A program made the position numbers and the translations under genes. Under the pieces are notes generated by a model, which was given only the letters and a program-made list of their open reading frames with translations, was not told the DNA's origin and did no database searches. A DNA stretch of 64,000 bases, from positions 593,994 to 657,993 of the forward strand of contig JXTC01000138.1 in the NCBI GenBank assembly GCA_002914845.1. The letters are read 5' to 3'. This DNA comes from Trema orientale (lineage: Eukaryota > Streptophyta > Magnoliopsida > Rosales > Cannabaceae). Shown piece by piece: positions 34,895-45,785 of the stretch (position 1 is the first letter of the stretch; every line of letters begins with the position of its first letter).

Positions 34895-35544
34895 CACTAC
34901 AATAAATATGACCTTTGCCGACGCGTCAACATGTTAGTAAAAGTCAACGAAATGCATAAATAAAGGTCCAAAGACCTCCGGATGCAAAAAGGCTTTGGCA
35001 ATAGAGGTCGGTAAAATTTTGCTGGCAAAGGTCAATCGCCGATGCGATACTAACAAGCGTCAGCAAGAAAGGCCTATGCTAGGCCCTATAATTATCAGAA
35101 AAGACGTGATTCCAGGAAAAAAAGGAAAAAAAAAAAGGGATCAAAATTTGAATTCGATCAACTTTTTTCCAATGGCATTCACGTGGTGTGTCGGCAAATG
35201 TCGACGTATTTGGACCTTTGCCGACATCTTTTTGCATTGTTAAATGAAAAAAATATAAATAAAAAATGGGCCTTTCCCTGCGCACAACCACGTCGGCAAA
35301 ACTCAGCTTGTTGGAGACTTTTGCTAAAGAATTTGTAATATGTCGGCAAAAGTCTAAGAAAAAAAATTAAAATTAAAATTTATTTTAGTATTAATTAAAT
35401 ATTTACAAATTAAGTAATAAAAGAAATTAAATATATATCAATAAATAAAAAAATAATTTCACTAAATAAATACTAATACAATAATATTTATAAAAATTAC
35501 ATAATTTACAAAATAAAATTAAAAAAAAAAAAAGAAAAGCTACC

Positions 35545-35880
35545 AGGACAGAGGCGGAGGCGGCGGTGGTTGGACAGAGGAGGTGGCTAGAATGAAGGCG
35601 GCAGCTGGATGTTCATGTCGTTATTGCCGAGTTAGGCTATAGCGCCTGAAGCATCTGTTGTTGCTCATCGAGGCAGCGATAAGTTTCGTCCAGCTCGCAT
35701 TGGTTCTCTGCGTTCTTCTCGGTCAAGTGTTGCTTCAAGTTGGCAATCGTCTCAGCCTGCTCCTGTTGCACAACGACAACACGACTCATGCAAGTAGCCC
35801 TCAGACCCCTAACACTCTTCAACTAAGGGAACAAGCCTAGTCCTTTCTGCCACCTGGAACGAGTATCGATGGACTGAGTC
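35545..35880 (-). pseudogene. CACTA protein C-terminal coiled-coil remnant
   Basis: The minus-strand frame 35822-35637 gives MSRVVVVQQEQAETIANLKQ and a Gln/Glu-rich coiled coil ending QQQML, like the tails of plant Transposase_24-type CACTA proteins. Downstream, near 35545-35620, a Pro/Gly/Arg-rich tail in another frame is GC-rich. It is separated from the rest of the gene by the inserted LTR. Confidence 0.5.
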
Positions 35881-35911
35881 ATGGTAGCATACTAGTTAAT
35901 AGAAGCAGGAC

Positions 35912-37250
35912 TAATAAGTATATTTTACACTTATCTTTAACCTCTTTTCGAGCTTAAGAATTGCTCATCTTTGAGCTCTTTTTACTTGTTTTGTTGTTAT
36001 TATGCATATTTCAGGTGAGACACCATTGGGAGTAGAATATTGCTTTTTGGAGTGAAATTGGAGGTAAATCAAGACGTTTAGGTTACAAACTTGTAAATGA
36101 GAGGAGACCGACGAAAGACCTCTCAAAGTGAAGATTAGAAGCCAACCAGTTCGGTGCCACAGCACAGGAAAAATTGATGCCACAGCGCCACTATTTAGAG
36201 CTGCAGCGCTGTCTTTCTGCCAGGTTTGGCGCTGTAGTGCCAGTTTGGCACCGCAACGCCAAAAAATACAGAACAGTTCGCAGAAAACTCAGGTTTGATT
36301 AGTGAACCTCCTCTATTTAACTCCTCTTTAACTCATCAGATGGTAGGTCGAAAATCCTAGTAGCTAAGGGTTCCTAGTGCTATTCCAAGAAAGAAAAGAA
36401 CACCAACAAGGGGATTCAAAAGCAAGAAACCAGATTGGGCTTCAAAGAGTTTTTCTTTCCTCTTACTCTTGTTTCTCTTTTATTTTTCTGCAATGAATGT
36501 GTATCAATCTTATGATTTCTGTTGTGTTTCTTCTTATATAAACATGAACTAAACTCAATTTCTATGGAGGCAATTGAACCTCTAATGTAATCTAATTATT
36601 TTATTTTCCTCAATTGTTCATGATATCTATTGTTGAGTTGATTGTTTTATCTTGACCATAATGCATCTATTTACTTGGCTATTAAATAGAGTTGTGTTGT
36701 GAAATCTATATGAACTTGGGAAGGAGAATTTAAGTTTGGACATAGATAGAACAACATAAGATTGCCTAATGTGGAGTGAGTTTGCATATAATAAGAATAT
36801 ATCTATATGACTTGTGCAACCTCTTGAGAATAACAAAACCTAATAAACTTAGTCAATTTATGTTAGGAGTAACATATTTTCTTGTCTAGATATTTTTACT
36901 TCGTCTTGAGAGAGAGTTGTGAATATATTGAATTCTCGGTTGTCATCTCTAAATGGATAATTGAATTAAGAGAAAAACTAGTAGTTGGAGGAGTAAGAGG
37001 GTAGATTCCATTGCTAGGTTCCTTATCATTGATTAAGAACAAAATTTAGTTGCTTAGTTTCGATTCCAATCCTTGCTTTTTACATTGTTATTTATTTTTC
37101 AATTCTTTCTTAAAATAATCATTTATTGTCGTTTGGATAAATTAGAAACTAGTTTCAATTAGTAGTTAGCAATTGTGAATCAAGTATTCTCTGTAAGAAC
37201 GATACTCTCTTACTTTCTATATGTTGCGACCCGTATACTTACAGTTGTAT
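35912..37250 (+). repeat. Probable Gypsy (Tat-like) solo LTR
   Basis: Starts TAATAAGTATATTTTACACT and ends near CCCGTATACTTACAGTTGTA, terminal sequences typical of Tat-group LTRs. There is a GC-richer block of GCCACAGCGCCA / GCGCTGTAGTGCCA motifs at 36155-36262. No internal region or second LTR is present. It separates CACTA coding remnants on either side, supporting insertion into that element. The target duplication could not be confirmed. Confidence 0.55.
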
Positions 37251-37269
37251 ATTAGAAATAGCCCAACAA

Positions 37270-38730
37270 GGACCCATAATAGACTCAACAGATGATGATG
37301 GGTCTGCTGTCTCATGAGCTTGAATCTGGACCAGAGTCAGTGCCTCCTCTCTCGATGCAATTATCTTTGCCTATTACAAAAATTAAAATTATATTATTTT
37401 TTTAAATAAATTACGAAATAATAAATAGGAAGAAATACTTACATATTTTTGTTAAGTGTACTCATTCCTCTAGCTGCTCACCCTGTGGAATCTATCCTTG
37501 AAGCAGTCAATTGGACTCACAAGCTCTTCGGCCTCTGAGTAGCCCTGAAAAAATATATGATTGTTAAAAAATATGTAATTAACAGTCAATATGCTAAAAA
37601 ATTAAAATTTAGTAAGTTATTTTACCCCCTTATGTACGTGATCCATAATAGTCAACGACCCTTAACCAGGAGTGTATAACTGCTCAACTTGTTCTCAAAA
37701 TTTTGGACAGAAACTTTCTGACGAGGAATTCAATAAAATGTTAGTTATTTAAATAATAGCAACATAATTACTATTAATTGAGGCTTTTTGGAAAATACAT
37801 TAGCTCAAACTCTTGAGAGGCGAAATGATTGCCAAGAATATTCCATTCTTCCAAGGGAACATTCTTGTATATATTGGCCTTGGCTGTAGCTAAATCGTCC
37901 TTCCCGCTGACTGCCATGAAATGTACCTTCATGGTGTTCCTCTAATCTCTCAAGTAATGCATCATCAACTGCTCGATGGAGTCCATGAAGGTGACGTACT
38001 CAAACTTCATATGAACCTCATACATTAACAATTAATATATGCAGTGTTAAATAAATTATAAATAGGATACATAAATTAATTTTAGAATACTTACATCTAG
38101 TCATTGAAAAATGATATTTAAGTCCTCCTTCTTGACGTCCTTCCAAGCGAGAGTCGACGCTAGTATCGTGTCTTGAATATACTTGGCAAGCAAGTTCAAT
38201 AACATCTTGCCACTCTGCACTTGTTGAGCACCTTTAATTGCGTCAACTTCAGTAAAAATTTAAGGCCTGAGAACTTCGTACACCCAAGACACTACTCTTT
38301 CTTCATCTCTACAAATAAATCACTAAACTTGTATGATTGTTGATCGCCATTAATTTCAGGAACGTCATCGAATTCCTAGTCAATTTCATGACTTGTTCCA
38401 GCGATTCCAGTAATATCAGTCAGAAGATCTTGCATCTCATCCCCTTGCCCGTTACTTTCATCCTCATTAGGAGCATGGGTTGTAGAGAGTGACTCTCCGA
38501 GATACGACCATATAGTATTAAGATTGTTGTATGGTCTTTTCAATTAAATGATGTTCCACTGTTATTATCGGATCTTGAAATTTCCCTTTTAAGCATACCA
38601 TACAGTGACATCTTATTTTACCTTCAGAGTTGACATACTCTTTCACTCTTTCGGCAAACGTCTTAGCATCTCTTCAAAATTTAGCTGACAAGCTGCTTCT
38701 GATACTCATCTGATCTTTGTCGGTATCCAT
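37270..38730 (-). pseudogene. CACTA transposase remnants
   Basis: From an ATG at 38730 (minus) the sequence encodes a transposase-associated domain with a frame break: MDTDKDQMS, then RVKEYVNSEGKIRCHCMVCL and HHLIEK. TNP2-like CTKFSGLKFLLKL lies near 38270. Then, in other frames, come segments resembling Transposase_24 proteins: NVPLEEWNILGNHFASQEFE near 37800-37870, SPIDCFKDRFHR near 37500, and KIIASREEALTLV near 37340. Many stops and deletions are present. Two CACTA genes seem to be merged by deletion, or one fused gene has decayed. Confidence 0.65.
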
Positions 38731-39110
38731 CTTCTCTTATACGTATATAGCAAAAATATCGAAATGTGAGAGAGAGTACAATGCATGTATACAAGTGCTT
38801 CCATATGCATGTGTCCTAAATCCACCTTATCACTCAATTTCTAAAGGGTAAGATCCTATCCCATTCAAGATTACTTTGTTATGTGATCCATCATTCACTC
38901 AAATATTATTTCGTCTACGCCAAAATTTCGGCAGCATCTCTCCACAGTTCTCCTAAGTATGCTACATATATATACATACCCAAAGAGCAGGGAGATACTA
39001 CCGAAACTCGACCAAAGAATAATATTTATAAGTGAACAACAACACATAACATATAATCCTAAATTGTCCAAACGAGACAATTCAATAGTCGATATCGAGA
39101 TATATAATAT

Positions 39111-39851
39111 CTCGCTAACTCCTAAACGAGTTTAAGATAATTCTTTTCTTGAATAAAATAATGCAAGCATGTATTAAAGTCACAATATGTACAAATGTAC
39201 ACATTGTGACTACAAATAAAAAATTGTCATTACATATTATGACAATGCCAAAATTATAAGAAACACAAAAATACCAAAAAGGGAAGTAGTTCCCTGGTAA
39301 CTGTTTTCCTAATAGATAGCTACTGGTACAATCTAATAGGAAATACCTGCCAAGAAACGACTTAAGTTGGGCATTTTAGTGTTCAAAGGGTATTTTCAAT
39401 ATTTTGGGTGTTTTAGGTTCCTAAAGAGTATTTTCAATATTTTGGGTACTTTAATAAATCTCAGTATTGATACCAACATCTATAAGTTATATCAAAATAT
39501 ATATTTACATATCAACAAAGTTGGTGCTTTAATTTCCTAATTTCTCTTCAGAAAAATTTACTGCACGATATATTCATTTTTTTTAAAATGGAAATATGAA
39601 AACAAAACAAAAACAAAGAAGCATATATTTCTTTATAAAAGTAAATAACGGTCGGCCCCCGTCTTTGAATAAAAAAAGTATAACATAATAATACAACTTT
39701 TTTATTTAAGTAGATAATTATACATTATTTCTTTTGAATGTTACAGGTGGACAATTATTAATTACAATAATAAAAAAAGTTTTTTTTCGTCCATTAACTG
39801 ATTAACATAACAAAATTAAAATAGTGTAATTTTCTTTTTATAATTTTCTTT
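39111..39851. other. 3' flank of hydrolase gene 2 with hairpins and a short duplication
   Basis: Two hairpins are adjacent: AGTCACAATATGTACA pairs with TGTACACATTGTGACT (39178-39211), and ATTGTCAT pairs with ATGACAAT (about 39225-39247). A tandem duplication of about 43 bp with GTATTTTCAATATTTTGGGT lies at 39385-39450. No gene is visible. Confidence 0.55.
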
Positions 39852-42800
39852 TCATAGATTGGTGAGAATTTTCTTGAGAAGACGGTTGTAGACAAATGGT
39901 CGCTCGAGGTGGACTAGGTGGCCTGCCTTCTTTATTACATGTATAGTGGCTTTATCACCTAGTTGCCTGTGATAATTTGGTAAAATAAGTTAAATAGAAA
40001 AATTATATTGGTAGAGACCAAATGCACACAAAATTCAACAACAATGGCCAAATATTTGACATAATAAATTGTATTGATTATTGATGGCAATTAGTATTTA
40101 CAGGGACAAAATATTGCTTACGCCTTTGTTTTCTGGACGATTTCGGGGGTGAAAATATTATCTTCTTCGCCAGCCATTATACAAATTTTCTACAACAACA
40201 TTATTAGGCACCGAAAAGTAATTATGTACAAATAGGCAGATATTAAATGTAAACAATGGATCACATGATTTGGTATATTTTTCAATTTATAGTCGAGGCC
40301 CTCTTCATAGATAAACGATATAAAATAATATAAGACAGATATAATTTGCTCGTAAGTTACCATGACTTAGACATATAGAACAAACTATCAGAGATGACAA
40401 ACCTGTGAAAATTTTGGGATGGCGAAGTTCTTGTCCTTTATAACAAGGGCCTTTAAAAGCTCAGCTCTCTCGTGTCTACTATCGAACATGACCTGTCATC
40501 AATTAGTATTGCTGCATTAAGAACATTTTTGTAATAATCATTAGTCAAATATATATATAGATATATGTTATAATGCACAAAATTAAGTACTGATCATCTC
40601 CATTTAGTGTCCAATTGTAACATCACTGGACTTCACCCAAAAGTGTTAGTTTGAAGATACTTTTGGGCTCATAGGCCATCACTTAAATACCCATGATCTT
40701 CATAGAACATACTTAATGTAGAACTTAGGGCGTTATAATCTCCCCTGTTAAAGGCTTAGCATCCTCGCCAAGGGATTCACGTTCAATAGTCCACATATAA
40801 TCCATATGGGTGGGATCCATATTTACCACGATTCCGGCTCGTAGTAGCCTTCAAAGGCTCACATAGGTATGGACTGGGTCAGTTTTGACACCAAATGTTA
40901 CACCACTAGGCCTCACCCAAAAGTATTAGTTTGAAGATACTTTTGGACTCATAGACCATCATTTAAATAGCTATGATCTTCCTAAAGTATACTCAATATG
41001 AGACTTGGGGCGTTATAATAATAATACGAACAACATGCAGGAAATTAATTAACTAAGAAGTTATGTCACCCTAATCTGTAAGTTGAGATCGGGCTATCCT
41101 ATACGGATGGGACTTGGGATAATTATTTTTGGGTACCACTTGAGAGTTGAGTGGTCAAAATCACGTAATGGGTGTACTACATGTCTTGAGTGTGTGGCTC
41201 ACAAAGAAACACTTCCCTAGCAACCGTGCAAGTAGCAAACTACATCTAACTATCCCTTTCGAATTAAAGTAGTTTGCTATAAATTAATTCTAAACAAAAA
41301 GCTTTTGCCATCTCATAAATATCAAAATCGACCTTAGTCTCATACGACTGATCTTTCCACACATGACGTAACAATTTCGGAGAAAAATAATAATTATCCT
41401 ATCGAATTTGAAGTACGATACTATTATTACTCAATCGTCAATCCGATTTCTTATATAGCTAAAACATTTTTCCTTTTGGAAAGAGGTTTTAAAGGTAGGG
41501 GACGTGTGTAGAGGAATAAACCTAAATACAAAAATTCTTGAGTGAGTATTATTGGCTTATGGAAACCCAACATGATCCNACCAAATTTATATCTATTTTG
41601 CTTCATAGAAGTATGATAAAATGATCATAAATATTAACTGATATTATGTTAAATTCTTGAGGTATATATTTATGCGTGTGTGTAAATGTATATATATGTA
41701 CACCACAAAACTTAACAATGTCATATTCACAGCATAATGATTAGACTATTAGTAATAGAGTTGTCTAATTTTTGTTGATCACTAGAAAAAAATTTTCGTC
41801 ACAATAGAATTTTTTTTATTGGCTAAAAGTGACGTTTGGTCACAATTAAAACTTTCTTGTGAGTAAAAGATAATATCTAGTCCCAAATAATCACTAATTT
41901 ATTTTTATTCACAATTTTTTGTTTATAATAACAAAATTTGTTATAAATAAAAGTACATTTAGTTATAACAAATTATAACTTTTGTAACAAAACTTTTTAA
42001 TCACCAACTTTTTAGTCACAATTACATAAAAATAATAACATTTTTTAGTCATGAATGTTTTATTTTCTGTCACAATTTTTGTTATAACTAAAAGTTAGTC
42101 TTTTTGTAGTTTTTTTAGTTCAGTTATATTAATTTTCTCAAGACATTTCTAATGCTACATAAGTTAAACATGTATAAAAACTTGACCTCTATATTAAATA
42201 ACTATTTTATTTTTCTTATTTCATAACAATATTAGACATTTAATTAACCTTTCACATAAAAAAAAAAAAAAAGACAAACTTTCCATTATGTTAAAGATTA
42301 AAAAAAATCAAAAACATGCTCTTACATCATGTAATACACGACAATGATATTATGTAGGCGTAGCACATACAATTATAGAATTACACTTAAAAGAAAATAA
42401 TCATCTAGTTATTTTCTTAAAAAATCCCTTTATTAAAGTAATTAAGCTTTTTAGTTTGTATCAAATGTTAGGCTCTTAAAATTCTAAAAATTTATGGACA
42501 AGCAAGAAGCATACAACATATAAAAAAGCATACCTCCAAAAAGTGCTTGTAAGCCCAATCCGGGAGCCAGGGTCGCTTGAAAACGACAGCACCGAGGAGC
42601 TTTCTCAAACCCTCGACGGTTTCGGGAAGCATCAACTCCGTCCACGACCTACTCCCTATCCTCTCGAAAGCTTCTTCGCTCTGTAAATCTGTGATGGCCA
42701 CGTTGGAATTGGACAGCACCAAACATCTCACCAAATCCGGCTCCAACACCGCCATCTTCGACCCGATGATCCCACCGTAACTGCAGCCGACAACCGTGCA

Positions 42801-43187
42801 CCGCTCCACCCCCAGCCGTTTAAGGCCCTTCGCCAAGCACTCGGCCTGATATTCCGGGGACCGATTAGTACTGTCAGTGGTGGAATCACCGAAGAAGATA
42901 AGGTCCGGCACGAAAACCGCATGGGTGCCGGAAAAGGCCATAATTTGGAGCAGCCATGTCAGGACCCCAGTTGCGGCAAAGCCATGTAGTAATACAAGAG
43001 CAGGCTTTTCGAGGTGGTTCGCAGATTTGGCCTGATTGTTTTGACTCCTGTAATTTTCGACGATCTGGGAAGGTCCCCAGAAGTGAACCACGGTCCCTGG
43101 TTCGATTTCTATGGTTTGAGATCTCAATCCGTAGAAATGTAATAGGGCTCGGAGAACTGGACTGAGAACTGTTAGAAGGTTCACCAT
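39852..43187 (-). CDS. Alpha/beta-hydrolase fold protein, gene 2 (four exons, 308 aa)
   Basis: Exons on the minus strand are 43187-42534, 40492-40403, 40189-40122 and 39966-39852. All introns are GT-AG, and the joined frame is 309 codons including TGA. It is a paralog of the gene at 7811-11486, with introns at the same positions and exons 2 and 3 of identical length. The N-terminus MVNLLTVLSPVLRALLHFYG is hydrophobic. HGFAATG at 68-74 is the oxyanion loop. GCSYGG carries Ser136. Asp258 lies in AGEEDNIF and His287 in KAGHLVHLERP, giving a complete Ser-Asp-His triad. It is likely an esterase, lipase or epoxide-hydrolase-like enzyme; the substrate is unknown. Intron 1 (2041 bp) holds a TRIM and a CACTA-like miniature element. 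A Pack-MULE-like element starts 250 bp upstream. Confidence 0.93.
40616..41017 (-). mobile_element. TRIM retrotransposon in intron 1 of gene 2
   Basis: Two 122-bp direct repeats (40616-40737 and 40896-41017) start TGTAACATC / TGTTACACC and end GCGTTATA. On the minus strand the right repeat is followed by TTTGGTGTCAAAAC, like a TGGTATCAGAGC primer-binding site. The left repeat is preceded by AACAGGGGAGA, a polypurine tract. The 158-bp centre has no coding capacity. This is the layout of a terminal-repeat retrotransposon in miniature. Target duplication is weak (CCAAT versus ATAAT). Confidence 0.75.
41780..42111. mobile_element. CACTA-like miniature element in intron 1 of gene 2
   Basis: The left end is CACTAGAAAAAAATTTTCG. 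The right end, read inward, is AACTACAAAAAGACTAAC, similar to a CACTA terminus with the first base changed. Subterminal GTCACAA / TTGTGAC motifs recur five to six times. No coding. The 3-bp target duplication is not evident. Confidence 0.5.
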
Positions 43188-43240
43188 TTTGCTAGCTGCT
43201 TCTTTAATTTTCGGTTTTAATAACTAGTGAAAGTCGTTGC

Positions 43241-43248
43241 TTATAAAG
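43241..43248 (-). promoter_or_regulatory. Possible TATA box of hydrolase gene 2
   Basis: CTTTATAA on the minus strand, about 55 nt upstream of the ATG at 43187, is a plausible core promoter element. No other promoter signal was recognised. Confidence 0.4.
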
Positions 43249-43436
43249 TTATAGATTAAGAGAGAAGAGCTGGTAATAGATAATTGACTTGGTTTCTTCA
43301 AATGTCGACAAGGTATATATTGAGTTAATTTTTGTACGTTACTAAATAATGCATGTACTCGATCTTTGTGTGTAGGATAAGGATAATAACAGAAACCTTT
43401 TTAACCTGTGATCCTGCTTTGGTAGGAATTTAAGCT

Positions 43437-44462
43437 GGACTCAGATCGTCTGTCCCAAATCCCTGTCTCATCCTCTGTCCAACGAATAAGATAGCGACAC
43501 GTATTAAAACTTTACTCTCACATCTCTCTTTTTCACGTATTCTAACGGCGGGAACACCGTCTAATGCCTTATTAATCTTTTAAAAAAATAAAAGAAAAAA
43601 AAAAGTCACGTGAAACCATTTAAGGTATATAAATAAATTCGTTTAAAAATATATATGGAAAAGAAAGAGAATAAAATAATAACTCAAAAGGACGACGCCA
43701 TTAGAGACCCCAAGAACCATAAAGGAAAAAAAGATTTAGTTCTAATCTATTTGCTAAAACAGAAAAGAGAACCGCATTAAAAATCACTCCCTTTTAATTT
43801 TTTTTCCGTCTCAAATTCAGAAATCTGAGGACAACAGAAATAAATAAATAAAAAATGAGAGCCTAAGAGGAATAAGGAAGTTTCGTCAATTGTAGCAGAG
43901 CCCCAAGCCCACGGCATCAAGGATCCATTAGATCAGATAAATGGAGAACATTTATAGATCCGAACATAATCTGGTCGGGTACAGATTTGAGCGGCCACAA
44001 GCTTCTTCAGGTCTCCAATGGTGTCTTCGTGCTTGTAGCCTATTTTTTTGCTTTTTTTTTTTCCCTTTACATTTAACAAAAAAAAAATGGTTGAATAATT
44101 AATGTTAATACACATTCAAGGGAGTAAAATTCACGAGACTTGCTCATTGATTTTTTTTTTTTTTAAATTTTTATTTGTTCATGGCTGTAGAGTTTTTTCA
44201 TTCGAGTGTGGGGCGGTTGCTCATCAATGGAGGTTGAGAACTTGGGCGTCTGTTCGGGGAAGAAGTCAAACACGAAGAAGAGAGAACGACAAGCATTGAA
44301 GTACGTACAGCTGTTATTTTTTCACTCATAAACGTTTTCATTATCCCGTTTACTAACGGCAGATTTCAATTTCACGAGAAACAAAATGATTAATGACGTG
44401 TAATGTTTTTATTGGTTAGACAGAGGACCGGACAGAGAATTTCGGACAGACGATCCGCGTCC
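43437..44462 (-). mobile_element. Mutator-like (Pack-MULE type) element carrying a UBL5 fragment
   Basis: The terminal inverted repeats, about 75 bp and imperfect, begin GGACTCAGATCGTCTGTCC on the left and GGACGCGGATCGTCTGTCC on the right. They are bounded by an exact 9-bp target duplication, ATTTAAGCT, at 43428-43436 and 44463-44471, diagnostic of Mutator-superfamily transposition. No MuDR transposase is present. The interior holds a host-gene fragment (43886-44040) and a GC-moderate block at 44185-44310 that may be more captured sequence. It lies in the upstream region of hydrolase gene 2. Confidence 0.85.
43886..44040 (-). pseudogene. Captured UBL5/Hub1 ubiquitin-like protein fragment
   Basis: The minus strand encodes YKHEDTIGDLKKLVAAQ, the diagnostic helix region of UBL5 (Hub1), a ubiquitin-like splicing cofactor. 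After a damaged stretch (RIYKCSPFI) it resumes in another frame with ILDAVGLGLCYN and TGA at 43888-43886, matching the family C-terminus IHDGMGLELYYN in register. The N-terminal 20 or so residues are missing, replaced by A-rich sequence. UBL5 proteins are about 73 aa, so roughly the last two-thirds is present with a small internal deletion or shift. Non-functional as a protein; strand matches gene 2. Confidence 0.8.
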
Positions 44463-44471
44463 ATTTAAGCT

Positions 44472-45785
44472 AAATAAACAACGTGTCTTTTTTTTTTTGG
44501 CAAGAATAGTCGGTCTACTGTCGTACGCGTCCCTAATTTAACCTTTCAGGAAGCGAACACCAGTCTCGATCTGGCCCATATTTTCGGTGGGTTATTATAC
44601 TCGTCGTACAGTCTCGTTTCTCTTCCTTTTTCTTTTTAAGGGAAAAAAAAAATTTGTCTCGTTTGTCTAGTTGTCAATGGAGATGGAGCTAGAAAGGCGC
44701 ACTATTAAGACTATAAAAAAAAAAATCTTTGAGTCCTTTTTTCCCAGTTCTATCTTTGTAAAAAAATAAAACATAAAATTAGTGTAGTCATTCAATAGTT
44801 AATTAGATTTTTTTAATACAAAATAAGGACATAATTGAAATTCTAATTAACAAAAAGGGGTATATCACTTGAACTTTCAAAAAATCCATATGTAAAAATC
44901 AAAAATTAAAAACTTAAGTTGGAAAAAATTAAATGGGGGCATAACTTGAATTTTTGAAAAATTCATATGTGAAATCTAAAACCTAAAAAATTGAGAGGAG
45001 GCAAGTGGTAAGGAGCATAACTTCAATTCTTAAAAATTCATAAGAATATGAAACCTAAAAAATTGAGAGGTGGCAACGTACCCCGCCCCCTCCTCCCCTG
45101 ATCATTGTCAATATGAGTTGGCAAATTTACTAGTAGAACTAGTGGTGTGAGGATTGTGAATGTACTAGGCCGATAAAAAACGCTAATTAATTAATAGTTC
45201 AACTAACTGATTGCTGACTTGGCATATTCACTTTGAGACCACATGCTTCACGATATAAGTTTGTTATTCTCTCTTCGTTTTGACTATTATGGTCAATGAA
45301 CCTGACGGAGTTTGTTAGTTTGGCATGTGCAACTCATGTACCACCATGCATAACTGCGAATCTAACGCTAAAATATAACACGCTGCAGTAAACTTACAAG
45401 CTCTATTAATTACCACTACTACATTTTTGTATCCGTGCATGTCTCCACAAATATTTCCCATCCGTGTAAGTTTGAAACTTAATTGCTCCTCAAAAAATAT
45501 CAATCATTTTTTTATTAAAAGAAAACTTATTAGTTGTCCTAATGGAGAGGTAATTTAATGTATGTACGAATAAATTAACCAATCAATTAATTCCATATAT
45601 ATCGACATCTAAGCATAATGTGTTTATCATTATCCCAAGGAAAGAAGAAAATAAATTTAGATATATATACCATATAGTGCTATAGTCGTATGTGCCTAAG
45701 GCACGTGCCCCTTATCAACTTACATTATTATCTGCACAATATTTTTTAAAATTATTATTTTATAGAGGTAGAAAAAAAAAATTTG
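44472..45785. other. Intergenic DNA with a three-copy repeat
   Basis: Between about 44862 and 45073 a unit of roughly 70 bp (CATAACTTGAATTTTTGAAA, ATTCATATG, AACCTAAAAAATTGAGAGG) recurs three times with decay, each preceded by a purine-rich GGGG/GGAGG block. The remainder is ordinary AT-rich DNA with no gene. Confidence 0.5.

Larger units (their letters stand above)
34895..39110 (-). mobile_element. CACTA (En/Spm) transposon relic
   Basis: The left terminus is CACTACAATAAATATGACC at 34895, the classic CACTA inverted-repeat start, followed by TTTGCCGACG. Subterminal GTCGGCAAA / TTTGCCGAC motifs recur on both strands at about 34915, 35030, 35192, 35212, 35294 and 35342. Coding remnants of plant CACTA proteins follow on the minus strand. 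The opposite CACTA end was not found, so the right boundary is approximate and that end is truncated or diverged. A Gypsy solo LTR probably interrupts it (35912-37250). Confidence 0.7.

Noticed and set aside
40616..41017. Simple local duplication
   Set aside because: Equal 122-bp repeats with adjoining primer-site-like and polypurine sequences fit a TRIM better.
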